A DNA stretch of 64,000 nucleotides from contig JBBSBE010000002.1 of NCBI GenBank assembly GCA_038251625.1, positions 24,686 to 88,685 on the forward strand, read 5' to 3'. Under the pieces are notes generated by a model. That model was not told the origin of the DNA. It ran no database searches and saw only the letters and a program-made list of their open reading frames with translations. This DNA comes from JBBQXK01 sp038251625 (GTDB lineage: Bacteria; Pseudomonadota; Alphaproteobacteria; Rhodobacterales; Rhodobacteraceae). Numbering within the stretch: position 1 is the first letter of the stretch; the number at the start of each line of letters is the position of its first letter. Below, piece after piece: positions 1 to 7,984 of this stretch. The translations under genes were made by a program, and so were the position numbers.

Positions 1-27
1 TTCCGATGCTGCCATGCGACGTCTTTC

Positions 28-45
28 CCGGGCAGCAACGCCCGG
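28..45. repeat. Short GC-rich inverted repeat at the window edge
   Basis: CCGGGC (28-33) and GCCCGG (40-45) are complementary and separated by six bases, just beyond the stop codon of the minus-strand amidotransferase gene. It could be a 3' hairpin, but no T-run follows on either strand, so calling it a terminator would be weak. Confidence 0.3.
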
Positions 46-48
46 TGC

Positions 49-753
49 TTACCCAGCGATCTGCGCCACAAACGCCCGCGCGATTGCCAGACCCGCCGCA
101 TCCGCCACTGCCCCCTCGGCCGCCGCTCGCGCAGGCAGGGACGCGGCAAATCCCGGTTCCTGCCGCTCCACCAGATCAGGAAAACGGCGCGACCAATCTG
201 CCACCACGGCGCGGCTGGCCTCGAAGTGGAACTGGGTGCCCCAGGTGGCGCGGGCAATGCGGAAGGATTGTGACGGCGCGGCGGAAGTGGCGGCAAGATG
301 GACCGCGCCATCGGGCAGGGTGAACGTGTCGCTGTGCCACTGGAAGATCGGAAAAGCGTCGCCCTGCGCGCCAAGCATAGGGTCCGTGCGGCCAGCCGTC
401 GTCAGCCGTACCTCGTGCCAGCCGAACTCGGGCGCGGCACCAATGAGGTTCTGCGCGCCGAAGCCCCGCGCCAGCACCTGCGCGCCAAGGCAAATTCCCA
501 GAACGGCCCGATCCGCCTCTGAAAACCCCCGCATGAGTGCCGCAAGGCGCGGCAGGTAGGGATGCGTCGCATCGGCCAGCGCCGATTGCTCGCCACCAAA
601 CACGATCAGGGCGTCGTAGCCCTGAGGGCCCTCGGGCAAGGGCTGGCCTGCAAAGGGCTTGAACTGGTCGATCACGGCCGCCGCCTCGTGCAGTGCCACG
701 CCCACCAGACCGTGATGTGTCACGGCGGTATTCTCGACAATGGCCACGCGCAT
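49..753 (-). CDS. Class I glutamine amidotransferase domain protein (GATase1)
   Basis: A 234-residue stand-alone GATase1 domain, the fold that releases ammonia from glutamine via a Cys-His-Glu triad. The nucleophile elbow GICLGAQ carries the catalytic Cys, and QFHFEAS near residue 175 supplies the His and Glu. There is no fused synthetase domain, so this is not GuaA, which has about 520 residues with an ATP pyrophosphatase part. It resembles the GMP-synthase-like single-domain amidotransferases whose acceptor is usually unknown. The ATG at 753 is chosen over an in-frame GTG at 759 because G-rich sequence lies just upstream of it. It is transcribed divergently from guaB, and the 24-bp palindrome lies between them. 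Confidence 0.82.
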   Translation of the reverse strand: MRVAIVENTAVTHHGLVGVALHEAAAVIDQFKPFAGQPLPEGPQGYDALIVFGGEQSALADATHPYLPRLAALMRGFSEADRAVLGICLGAQVLARGFGAQNLIGAAPEFGWHEVRLTTAGRTDPMLGAQGDAFPIFQWHSDTFTLPDGAVHLAATSAAPSQSFRIARATWGTQFHFEASRAVVADWSRRFPDLVERQEPGFAASLPARAAAEGAVADAAGLAIARAFVAQIAG

Positions 754-814
754 CGGCACCCCCCAATTTTTCTAACTGTTGCAGCACGCCGCGCATGCGG
801 ACGCAAGCGTGCGG

Positions 815-838
815 GTAGCGTGGGTGCACCCACGCTAC
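815..838. repeat. 24-bp perfect palindrome, copy A (REP-like)
   Basis: The left half GTAGCGTGGGTG is followed directly by its exact reverse complement, giving a 24-bp palindrome with no mismatch. It lies in the divergent spacer between the amidotransferase gene and guaB, 80 bp before the guaB start. A second copy at 16837-16860 differs only at position 5 and its mirror position 20 (C/G here, G/C there). The symmetric change suggests that the palindrome itself is what is maintained. A REP-like extragenic element is the likeliest identity; an operator is the alternative. Confidence 0.75.
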
Positions 839-918
839 ATATGCCGCCGCCCCCTTGCCTTTCCCGCCGCCGCATGAAACAGCAAACCGCCAAACGACGA
901 TCCCCGATGGAGGCTCCC

Positions 919-2367
919 ATGGAGATTCGCGAGGCGCTCACCTTCGACGACGTGCTTCTGGTTCCCGCCGCTTCAAGCGTACTTCCGCTTGATGCAGATA
1001 CGTCCACGTTCGTGACGCAGGCGATCCGGATGAACATCCCGCTTCTGTCCTCCGCAATGGACACCGTGACAGAGGCGCGCATGGCCATCGCCATGGCGCA
1101 GGCGGGCGGGATCGGCGTGATCCACCGCAACCTCGATACCGAAGCACAGGCGCGCGAGGTGCGCCGGGTCAAGCGGTTCGAATCGGGCGTCGTCTATGCC
1201 CCCATCACCTTGACCCCCGACCAGACGCTCGCCGACGCCAAGCTTTTGATGGAGCGCTACAATATCACCGGCTTCCCGGTGGTGGACGCCGTCGGCCGCG
1301 TGCTTGGCATCGTTACCAACCGTGACATGCGCTTTGCCAGTGACGACCGCACACCGGTGCGCGCCATGATGACGTCCGATAATCTCGCGCTTTTGCGTGA
1401 ACCGGTGGACCGTGAGGCCGCCATCAGCCTGATGAAGGCACGGCGGATCGAGAAGCTGCTGGTGACCGACGGGCAGGGCAAGCTGACCGGCCTGCTGACG
1501 CTCAAGGATACGGAAAAGGCCGTTCTGAACCCTCAGGCCTGCAAGGACGAGCTTGGGCGCCTGCGCGTCGCCGCCGCAACCACCGTGGGCGATGCGGGGT
1601 TTGAGCGGAGCCGCGCGCTGATCGACGCGGGCGTGGATATGGTGGTGATCGACACGGCCCACGGCCACAGCGAAGGCGTGGCCCGCGCGGTAGAGCGGAT
1701 CAAGGCGCTGTCGAATGCCGTGCAGGTGGTGGCAGGCAACGTGGCCACGGCCGAAGCCACGCGCGCGCTGATCGGGGCAGGGGCGGACGCCGTGAAGGTG
1801 GGGATCGGCCCCGGATCCATCTGCACCACGCGCATCGTGGCTGGCGTCGGCGTGCCGCAATTGACCGCGATCATGGATGCGGCGCGCGCGGCGGGCGATA
1901 TCCCCGTGATCGCTGACGGCGGCATCAAGTATTCCGGCGATTTTGCCAAGGCAATCGCGGCGGGGGCATCCTGCGCCATGGTGGGATCGGCCATCGCGGG
2001 CACCGACGAAAGCCCCGGCGAGGTGATCCTCTACCAGGGCCGCAGCTTCAAAAGCTATCGTGGGATGGGCAGTCTTGGCGCCATGGCGCGCGGATCGGCC
2101 GATCGCTATTTCCAGAAGGATGCGGCCTCGGACAAGCTGGTACCGGAGGGGATCGAAGGGCAGGTTCCCTACAAGGGCACGGTCGCCACGGTGATCCATC
2201 AGATGGTCGGCGGCCTGCGCGCAGCGATGGGCTACACCGGCAACCGGACGGTGGCCGACATGCGCGCAAATTGCAGCTTCGTGCGGATAACTGGGGCGGG
2301 GCTGCGCGAAAGCCATGTGCATGACGTGCAGATCACGCGGGAAAGCCCGAATTACCGCGTGATGTAA
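919..2367 (+). CDS. guaB: Inosine-5'-monophosphate dehydrogenase
   Basis: IMP dehydrogenase oxidises IMP to XMP with NAD+, the committed step of guanine nucleotide synthesis in the cytosol. The 482-residue product has the family order: an N-terminal barrel start (REALTFDDVLLVP), an inserted pair of CBS domains at about residues 95-200, and the rest of the TIM barrel. The active-site loop GPGSICTTRIVAGVG places the catalytic Cys at about residue 302. The flap region includes GSLGAM. The frame is open further upstream, but ATG 919 has GGAGG at 909-913 with 5-nt spacing and matches the usual IMPDH N-terminus. Confidence 0.96.
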   Translation: MEIREALTFDDVLLVPAASSVLPLDADTSTFVTQAIRMNIPLLSSAMDTVTEARMAIAMAQAGGIGVIHRNLDTEAQAREVRRVKRFESGVVYAPITLTPDQTLADAKLLMERYNITGFPVVDAVGRVLGIVTNRDMRFASDDRTPVRAMMTSDNLALLREPVDREAAISLMKARRIEKLLVTDGQGKLTGLLTLKDTEKAVLNPQACKDELGRLRVAAATTVGDAGFERSRALIDAGVDMVVIDTAHGHSEGVARAVERIKALSNAVQVVAGNVATAEATRALIGAGADAVKVGIGPGSICTTRIVAGVGVPQLTAIMDAARAAGDIPVIADGGIKYSGDFAKAIAAGASCAMVGSAIAGTDESPGEVILYQGRSFKSYRGMGSLGAMARGSADRYFQKDAASDKLVPEGIEGQVPYKGTVATVIHQMVGGLRAAMGYTGNRTVADMRANCSFVRITGAGLRESHVHDVQITRESPNYRVM

Positions 2368-2413
2368 CGGGCTCAATGCTTTCCGCACCGATCCTCATCC
2401 ATCGCGTGAAGGC

Positions 2414-3559
2414 ATGACCCCGGCTGCCCGCCTTGCGGCGGCCATCGGCGTGCTGGACCGGTGGCTGGGCGGTGCGCCCGCCGAACAGGCCCTTACGAAC
2501 TGGGCTCGCGCCAGCCGTTATGCAGGGTCGGGCGATCGTCATGCCGTACGCGATCTGGTGTTCGATGCGATCCGCTGCCGACGATCCTTCGCATCGCTTG
2601 GCGGGATCGAGACGGGACGGGCGCTGATCCTGGGCGGCCTGCGCGCATCGGGGCAAGACCCGGCGGCGCTGTTCACGGGCGAAGGCCACGCGCCAGCCCC
2701 CCTCGATGCAGGCGAGGCGGGCACCGAACCGAAGGGCCTTGTCGCGCTCGACTGCCCCGACTGGCTGGCCCCTTCATTGCGGGAAAGTCTTGGCGACGAT
2801 TTCGCCCCCGTCATGGCGGCTCTTCGCCATCGCGCCCCGGTTTTCCTGCGCGTCAATACGGCCCGGATGTCCGTGAAAGACGCCATGAATGCGCTGGCCG
2901 AAGAAAGCATTCCAACCCTTCGGTCCACCCTTTCAGCTACCGCGCTGGAAGTGACGGGCAATGCCCGGACAATCCAGTCTTCCCAAAGCTATCTGGCGGG
3001 AATGGTGGAACTTCAGGACGCCGCGTCCCAACGGCTGGTTGAGGAGCTGCCACTGACGGCAGGTCAGCGCGTGCTTGATTATTGCGCGGGCGGGGGCGGC
3101 AAGACGCTTGCCATGGCTGGCCGCGCGCCGCTGGACCTGACCGCGCATGATGTCGCACCGCAACGCTTGCGCGATTTGCCTGCGCGCGCGGCACGCGCGG
3201 GGGTTACCGTACGGATCGGTGCGCCGCAGGGCCTGTATGACGGGGTGCTGGTCGATGCGCCGTGCTCGGGGTCTGGTGCGTGGCGCCGGTCACCGGAAGG
3301 GAAATGGAGCCTGACGCCAGACCGCCTCGCGGCACTCGTGAACATGCAGCAGGCCGTTCTGGACGAGGCTGCGGCACATGTGGCGCCCGGTGGATGGCTT
3401 GCCTATGCCACTTGTTCGCTGCTTCAGTCGGAAAATTCCATGCAGGCCGCGGCGTTTAACGCCCGTCATCCCGGTTTCAGTCACGGCCCGGATCTGCGCC
3501 TGACGCCCCTTGATGGCGGCGATGGGTTTTTCATGGCGCTTTTTGCGCGAGCCACCTAG
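2414..3559 (+). CDS. RsmB/NOP-family RNA (cytosine-C5) methyltransferase
   Basis: A 381-residue SAM-dependent RNA methyltransferase of the RsmB (Sun)/NOP2 family, which methylates C5 of cytosine in rRNA through a Cys nucleophile. The N-terminus (about residues 1-130) matches an NusB/RsmB-like RNA-binding part. The SAM-binding motif is DYCAGGGGKTL, followed by VDAPCSGSG (catalytic-loop Cys) and the ATCSLLQSEN motif with a second conserved Cys. It follows guaB by 46 bp on the same strand and is probably co-transcribed. E. coli RsmB is about 430 residues, so this is a somewhat short member. The exact rRNA position is inferred from the family only. Confidence 0.85.
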   Translation: MTPAARLAAAIGVLDRWLGGAPAEQALTNWARASRYAGSGDRHAVRDLVFDAIRCRRSFASLGGIETGRALILGGLRASGQDPAALFTGEGHAPAPLDAGEAGTEPKGLVALDCPDWLAPSLRESLGDDFAPVMAALRHRAPVFLRVNTARMSVKDAMNALAEESIPTLRSTLSATALEVTGNARTIQSSQSYLAGMVELQDAASQRLVEELPLTAGQRVLDYCAGGGGKTLAMAGRAPLDLTAHDVAPQRLRDLPARAARAGVTVRIGAPQGLYDGVLVDAPCSGSGAWRRSPEGKWSLTPDRLAALVNMQQAVLDEAAAHVAPGGWLAYATCSLLQSENSMQAAAFNARHPGFSHGPDLRLTPLDGGDGFFMALFARAT

Positions 3560-3594
3560 ACTTCGCTCAACCGCAGCATGCGCTTTGTTTCTGA

Positions 3595-3610
3595 TTAAGT
3601 CACACTTAAC
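3595..3610 (+). promoter_or_regulatory. Predicted CtrA-binding site upstream of cckA
   Basis: TTAA (3595-3598), seven bases, then TTAAC (3606-3610) reproduces the full CtrA consensus TTAA-N7-TTAAC without mismatch. It lies 48 bp before the cckA start in a 98-bp gap after the RsmB-family gene. The same bases form a TTAAGT-CAC-ACTTAA inverted repeat. Since CckA feeds phosphate to CtrA via ChpT, the placement suggests feedback on cckA. Confidence 0.7.
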
Positions 3611-3657
3611 GATTTTGGCTCCGTATGGGGATACCGATTCTGACAGGAGCGGACGCT

Positions 3658-5997
3658 GTGGCCAAATCCTCATCGCTGATGACCCAAGATCTGGTGGGCA
3701 CCGCGCGCAGCGTTTCGCCGCGCGTGTGGATGCTGGTGCTGGTAGCCGCGCTCTGCCTGATCCTCGCGGTGATGGCGCCTGATCGTGGAATGCGGCTGTC
3801 CTCTGCCGTGGCAGGCCTGACGCTGGTGGCACTGGTGCTGATGCTGCGCGGGCTTACGGTTTATGGCTCCATGCGCGACCGGGTGGTTGAACGGCATCTC
3901 GCCCTTCTTGTTGGCAAGGATGCCACGCCCTGTTTCACCACGGATGACCTGGGCCAGATCGGCTACCGCAATGCAGCGGCAACCGAACGGTTTCGCGGTT
4001 CTGCGGCAACCTCGCTTGTCGCGACGCTCGGCGATCAGTTCGCCAGCCCCGCATCGGTTCTCTATCGGCTGCAAAGCCGCGCCGCGAACCTTGGCTCTGG
4101 TCGCGAAGATGTGGTGACGCGGAAGGGCCATCTGCGGCTGTCGGTCCACCGGGTCGCGGCCGCACGGTTTCTGTGGCGGCTTGAGGAATTTTCCGACCGG
4201 TCCGGATCAGGCCGCGGGGCGGAGGGGCTGAGCCTGCCGATGATCGTGGCGAACAAGACCGGCGTCGTCCTTTTCACGAATGAGGCTTTGCGTCGGCTGA
4301 CGGGCAGCCGCCCGAAGCGCCTTGACCGCCTTTTCACCACCCCCGTCCTGCGCAGCGGCGAGGAGGTCGAGGTCAGTACTCTTGACGGCCCCGTCCGGGC
4401 GATACTGGCCGAGGTGGAGGGGGCCGGCGAGCGGCGCGAGATTTACTTGTTGCCCGTGCCCGAAAGGGCGCCCGGAAAGATTCAAGCCGATTTCGAGAAC
4501 GTGCCGGTAGCGCTGATGACCTTTCGGCCCGGCGGCGGCATGAACGCGGCCAACAGGGCGGCGCGCGAGCTTCTGGGGATCACCGAAGAGGCGGGCTTGC
4601 GCTTTTCGGACCTCTTCGACGGCCCGGGGCGATCGGTGACGGATTGGCTCGACGATGTGCTGGCCGAGCGGTTGCCGAGTGGGTCCGAGGTCTTGCGCTT
4701 GCGCCGGAACGCGACCGACGCATTCTATCAGGTTGCGCTGCGGCGAATCGTCGATCAAGGCCGTCCCATGGCGCTTGCAGTCCTGCAGGATGCCACCGCG
4801 CTGAAGACCATCGAGGCGCAGTTCGTCCAAAGCCAGAAGATGACGGCAATCGGTCAGCTTGCGGGTGGCATCGCACATGATTTCAACAACCTGCTGACGG
4901 CAATCTCCGGTCACTGCGATCTCTTGCTGCTGCGGCGCGGGCCTGAAGATCAGGACTATGCCGATCTTGTGCAAATCCATCAGAATTCCAACCGGGCCGC
5001 GGGGTTGATCGGCCAGCTTCTGGCCTTCTCGCGCAAACAGACCCTCTCGCCCGAGCAATTGGCGCTTGAGGACGTGCTGGGCGAACTTGGCCATCTCTTG
5101 AACCGCCTGATGGGCGAAAAGGTCTCGCTGAAACTTGCGCACGCGCCGGGCCTTTTGCCGATCCGGGCCGATCGACGGCAGCTTGAACAGGTGTTCATGA
5201 ACCTCGTGGTCAATGCGCGGGATGCGATGCCCGATGGCGGTGTCGTGCGCATCGAGACCGAGGCGCTGACCCTGGCCGAGCCCTACCGACGCGATCAGGC
5301 CGTCGTGCCCCCCGGCGAATACAGCGTGATCCGCGTCAGCGACACCGGCTGCGGTATTCCGCCCGACCGGATCGAAAAGGTGTTCGAGCCCTTCTTCACA
5401 ACCAAGAAGGTCGGCGAGGGCACGGGGCTTGGCCTTTCCACGGTATACGGGATCGTCAAGCAATCGGGCGGTTTCATCTTTGTCGATTCAGAGCCGGGCG
5501 CTGGCACGACCTTTCATCTGTACTTCCCGGCGCATCCGATGTTTGCCGCCGAAGATGCCCTGCCCGCAGCGGCGGTTGAAGTGTCCAACATCTTTGTCGA
5601 CACCCCCGAGGCTAGCACCCAGCCGCGCCGGGGCGAGGGGGTGATTCTTCTGGTCGAGGACGAGGCCCCTGTCCGCGCCTTCGCATCGCGCGCTCTGCGC
5701 TTGCGTGGCTACACCGTCCTTGAGGCTGAAAACGCCGAGGAAGCGCTGGCGCGACTTTCCGACCCGACGCTCGACGTCGATGTCTTCGTGACCGATGTGG
5801 TGATGCCGGGGATGGACGGACCAAGCTGGGTGCGAGAGGCGTTGCGCGACAGGCCGAATGCGCGGGTGGTCTTTGTCTCGGGCTATGCCGAAGACAGTCT
5901 GGGCGCAGAGGATGATCCTATCCCCAACTCGGTGTTTCTGCCAAAACCCTTTTCCCTCAATGATCTGGCGGCTACCGTCCAAAGCCAGTTGCATTGA
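3658..5997 (+). CDS. cckA: Hybrid sensor histidine kinase CckA
   Basis: CckA is the membrane hybrid kinase/phosphatase at the top of the CckA-ChpT-CtrA phosphorelay, which in Rhodobacterales controls motility, gene transfer agents and related traits. The 779-residue protein has two N-terminal membrane segments (about residues 25-75), PAS-like regions, a HisKA domain with the phospho-accepting His in GGIAHDFNNLL (about residue 407), an HATPase domain with the DTGCGIP and GTGLGLSTVYGI boxes, and a C-terminal receiver with the phospho-acceptor Asp in VTDVVMPGMDG (about residue 713). GTG 3658 is taken as the start because AGGAG at 3645-3649 is well spaced. A perfect CtrA motif lies upstream. Confidence 0.92.
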   Translation: MAKSSSLMTQDLVGTARSVSPRVWMLVLVAALCLILAVMAPDRGMRLSSAVAGLTLVALVLMLRGLTVYGSMRDRVVERHLALLVGKDATPCFTTDDLGQIGYRNAAATERFRGSAATSLVATLGDQFASPASVLYRLQSRAANLGSGREDVVTRKGHLRLSVHRVAAARFLWRLEEFSDRSGSGRGAEGLSLPMIVANKTGVVLFTNEALRRLTGSRPKRLDRLFTTPVLRSGEEVEVSTLDGPVRAILAEVEGAGERREIYLLPVPERAPGKIQADFENVPVALMTFRPGGGMNAANRAARELLGITEEAGLRFSDLFDGPGRSVTDWLDDVLAERLPSGSEVLRLRRNATDAFYQVALRRIVDQGRPMALAVLQDATALKTIEAQFVQSQKMTAIGQLAGGIAHDFNNLLTAISGHCDLLLLRRGPEDQDYADLVQIHQNSNRAAGLIGQLLAFSRKQTLSPEQLALEDVLGELGHLLNRLMGEKVSLKLAHAPGLLPIRADRRQLEQVFMNLVVNARDAMPDGGVVRIETEALTLAEPYRRDQAVVPPGEYSVIRVSDTGCGIPPDRIEKVFEPFFTTKKVGEGTGLGLSTVYGIVKQSGGFIFVDSEPGAGTTFHLYFPAHPMFAAEDALPAAAVEVSNIFVDTPEASTQPRRGEGVILLVEDEAPVRAFASRALRLRGYTVLEAENAEEALARLSDPTLDVDVFVTDVVMPGMDGPSWVREALRDRPNARVVFVSGYAEDSLGAEDDPIPNSVFLPKPFSLNDLAATVQSQLH

Positions 5998-6013
5998 CGC
6001 AGGTATACTGAAC

Positions 6014-6029
6014 CGGCCTTCGGCGGCCG
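6014..6029. terminator. Short hairpin between convergent cckA and sulfotransferase genes
   Basis: CGGCC and GGCCG flank a six-base loop TTCGGC in the 38-bp gap between the two convergent genes. A bidirectional terminator is plausible from position, but the stem is only 5 bp and there is no T-run. Confidence 0.3.
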
Positions 6030-6035
6030 ACGGGA

Positions 6036-6632
6036 TCAGCGATGGTCGATCGATGCGTAGAGGGCAAAATCGGCGGACGCCCGCTCAGCCAGCCGTCGCT
6101 CTGTCCTCGGCGACAACTCCAGCGCGGCGTGGGGCGAGACGTTCAGTTTGGGCAGGGTAATCTCGAAATCTAGACGATCTTCCAGAAAACCCACAAGGCG
6201 GTCGATCTCTTCGTATCGGAAAAGATGGTCTACCCCCTTGCCGTTGCGCGGCTGCAGGAACCGCGCCTGCGAACCCACGGATGCGAATTCGGGCTGCGGA
6301 TCGCTACACCATCCCTGCACGAATGTGTCAAAATCGATGTCCCGCGTCCCGCGCGGCGATTCCGCCATCGTTTCGCGCGACCGGTACCGATACCAGCTTC
6401 CCAGCCAGTCGCGCGGCTCTCGCATCAGCGCGCAAAGCGTGAATTCATGCCCCGATGCCGCCGCCAGATAGGGGCCGACGAACCGGTGGTAGCGGTGCAC
6501 GGTGGTGTGCTTCAGCACGGGCGGCCGCTGCACCGACAAAGCCGCCAGCGGCTCGAGCGCCGCCGCAATCGCCGTCGACCCTGTCTTTGGCGTCGCCAGA
6601 AACGCCAGCCTTTGATCCCAGAATACCAGCAT
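6036..6632 (-). CDS. Sulfotransferase-family protein
   Basis: A 198-residue protein with the P-loop-like PAPS-binding signature TPKTGSTA at about residues 12-19, and a region LMREPRDWLGSWYRYRS resembling the 3'-phosphate-binding block of sulfotransferases. Such enzymes move sulfate from PAPS to a carbohydrate or other hydroxyl; the acceptor cannot be told here. Similar short proteins are common in marine Rhodobacterales. ATG 6632 is preferred because AAGGG lies about 5 nt upstream; an ATG 42 nt further out lacks this. It stands alone, convergent with cckA and divergent from recA. Confidence 0.72.
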   Translation of the reverse strand: MLVFWDQRLAFLATPKTGSTAIAAALEPLAALSVQRPPVLKHTTVHRYHRFVGPYLAAASGHEFTLCALMREPRDWLGSWYRYRSRETMAESPRGTRDIDFDTFVQGWCSDPQPEFASVGSQARFLQPRNGKGVDHLFRYEEIDRLVGFLEDRLDFEITLPKLNVSPHAALELSPRTERRLAERASADFALYASIDHR

Positions 6633-6675
6633 CGCCGCCCTTTTTCGCCTGCCGGCCGTCTTTGTAGGCCGCACG

Positions 6676-6691
6676 TAAACTATCCCTTAAC
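6676..6691 (+). promoter_or_regulatory. Near-consensus CtrA-like motif in the recA upstream region
   Basis: TAAA-N7-TTAAC differs from TTAA-N7-TTAAC at one position. It lies between the divergent sulfotransferase and recA genes, about 130 bp before recA. AT-rich half sites occur by chance in intergenic DNA, so this is weaker than the site before cckA. Confidence 0.25.
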
Positions 6692-6726
6692 CAAATGCAC
6701 CGAAAGCTGAATTCAGGAGAATTCGA

Positions 6727-6755
6727 TTGAAATGTTCTCTGTTTGATCGCATAAG
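6727..6755 (+). promoter_or_regulatory. recA promoter with SOS (LexA) box in the spacer
   Basis: TTGAAA (6727-6732) and CATAAG (6750-6755) are separated by 17 bp and fit a housekeeping sigma promoter. The spacer contains GTTC-N7-GATC at 6734-6748, the form of LexA box that I recall being described for Rhodobacter recA. A repressor bound there would cover the promoter. The promoter elements are inferred by eye. Confidence 0.65.
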
Positions 6756-6759
6756 ACGG

Positions 6760-6774
6760 GAACAGGTCAAGAAC
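6760..6774 (-). promoter_or_regulatory. Second SOS (LexA) box, GAAC-N7-GAAC
   Basis: GAAC (6760-6763), seven bases, GAAC (6771-6774) is an exact direct-repeat alphaproteobacterial LexA box, here in the opposite orientation to the first one. It lies just past the inferred -10 element and 50 bp before the recA start. Confidence 0.65.
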
Positions 6775-6824
6775 ACATCGGGCAATTGCCGCCCCCGTGC
6801 GGCTGTGGGATAAGGACGGAAATG

Positions 6825-7895
6825 ATGGCAACGGCGAGCCTTTTGGACATGAAAGACAAGCGCGACAGCGACAAGGCCAAGGCACTTGAAAGCGCGCTTG
6901 CGCAGATCGAGCGGCAGTTCGGCAAGGGCTCGATCATGAAGCTGGGTGAAAACAACCCCGTGCTGGAGATTGAGGCCACTTCGACAGGCTCGCTGGGCCT
7001 CGACATTGCGCTCGGGATCGGCGGATTGCCCAAGGGTCGCATCGTCGAGATCTACGGACCGGAAAGCTCGGGCAAGACGACGCTTACGCTGCATGTCGTG
7101 GCCGAAGAGCAGAAAAAGGGCGGCGTCTGCGCCTTTGTCGATGCCGAGCACGCGCTCGATCCGCTTTACGCCAAGAAACTGGGCGTGAACCTCGACGAGC
7201 TTCTGATCAGCCAGCCCGACACCGGCGAGCAGGCACTGGAGATTGTGGATACGCTTGTGCGCTCGGGCGCGGTCAGCCTCGTCGTAATCGATTCGGTGGC
7301 GGCTCTGACGCCCAAGGCCGAGATCGAGGGCGACATGGGCGACATGCAAATGGGCGCCCAGGCCCGGCTGATGAGCCAGGCGATGCGCAAACTGACCGCC
7401 AGCATCGGCCGTTCGAACTGCATGGTGATCTTCATCAACCAGATCCGCATGAAAATCGGCGTGATGTTCGGCAGCCCCGAGACGACGAGCGGCGGCAACG
7501 CGCTGAAGTTCTACGCCTCCGTCCGGCTCGACATCCGCCGCATCGGTTCGATCAAGGACCGGGACGAGGTGGTGGGCAACACCACGCGCGTGAAGGTGGT
7601 CAAGAACAAGGTAGCCCCGCCCTTCAAGCAGGTGGAATTCGACATCATGTACGGCGAGGGGATCTCGAAGACGGGCGAGTTGATCGATCTCGGGGTAAAG
7701 GCGGGCGTGGTCGAAAAATCGGGGTCCTGGTATTCCTATGGCGACGAACGGATCGGGCAAGGGCGCGAGAATGCCAAGCTGTTCCTGAAATCCAACCCGT
7801 CCGTCGCGCATGAGATCGAAGACAAGATCCGCGCGGGCCACGGTCTTGATTTCCACATGGTCGAAGGCGGTGCCGAAGACGTGGTGGACATGTAG
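6825..7895 (+). CDS. recA: RecA recombinase
   Basis: RecA polymerises on single-stranded DNA, drives strand exchange and triggers LexA self-cleavage. The 356-residue product is full length. Walker A is GPESSGKTT at about residues 78-86, the central region has MGAQARLMSQAMRK, Walker B-like VIDSVAALTP precedes it, and loop L2 contains FINQIRMKIGVMFG followed by TTSGGNALKFYAS. Two adjacent ATGs (6822 and 6825) could start translation; AAGGA at 6812-6816 gives 8-nt spacing to the second. Two LexA-type boxes upstream predict DNA-damage induction. Confidence 0.97.
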   Translation: MATASLLDMKDKRDSDKAKALESALAQIERQFGKGSIMKLGENNPVLEIEATSTGSLGLDIALGIGGLPKGRIVEIYGPESSGKTTLTLHVVAEEQKKGGVCAFVDAEHALDPLYAKKLGVNLDELLISQPDTGEQALEIVDTLVRSGAVSLVVIDSVAALTPKAEIEGDMGDMQMGAQARLMSQAMRKLTASIGRSNCMVIFINQIRMKIGVMFGSPETTSGGNALKFYASVRLDIRRIGSIKDRDEVVGNTTRVKVVKNKVAPPFKQVEFDIMYGEGISKTGELIDLGVKAGVVEKSGSWYSYGDERIGQGRENAKLFLKSNPSVAHEIEDKIRAGHGLDFHMVEGGAEDVVDM

Positions 7896-7901
7896 GGGCA
7901 A

Positions 7902-7934
7902 GGGCGCGGGGCACAGTGGACAGCCCCCGCGCCC
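7902..7934. terminator. Strong GC hairpin after recA
   Basis: GGGCGCGGGG (7902-7911) and CCCCGCGCCC (7925-7934) form a perfect 10-bp stem with a 13-nt loop, starting 7 bp past the recA stop codon. No T-tract follows, so it may act with Rho or as a 3'-end stabiliser. Confidence 0.5.
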
Positions 7935-7946
7935 GCAGCTAAACCG

Positions 7947-7979
7947 GGCGGGTCCGCAAGAGCCGTGAAGGGGCCCGCC
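7947..7979 (+). repeat. Hairpin in the alaS leader
   Basis: GGCGGGTCC (7947-7955) pairs with GGGCCCGCC (7971-7979) with one G-U pair, in the 5' leader of alaS. The 3' arm overlaps the G-rich sequence that would serve as ribosome-binding site (around 7968-7973) and ends 5 nt before the ATG, so folding could limit alaS translation. Confidence 0.35.
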
Positions 7980-7984
7980 TGCAC

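Noticed and set aside
49..753. GMP synthase (guaA) next to guaB
   Set aside because: The gene has only the amidotransferase domain (234 residues) and no ATP pyrophosphatase part, and it runs divergently from guaB.
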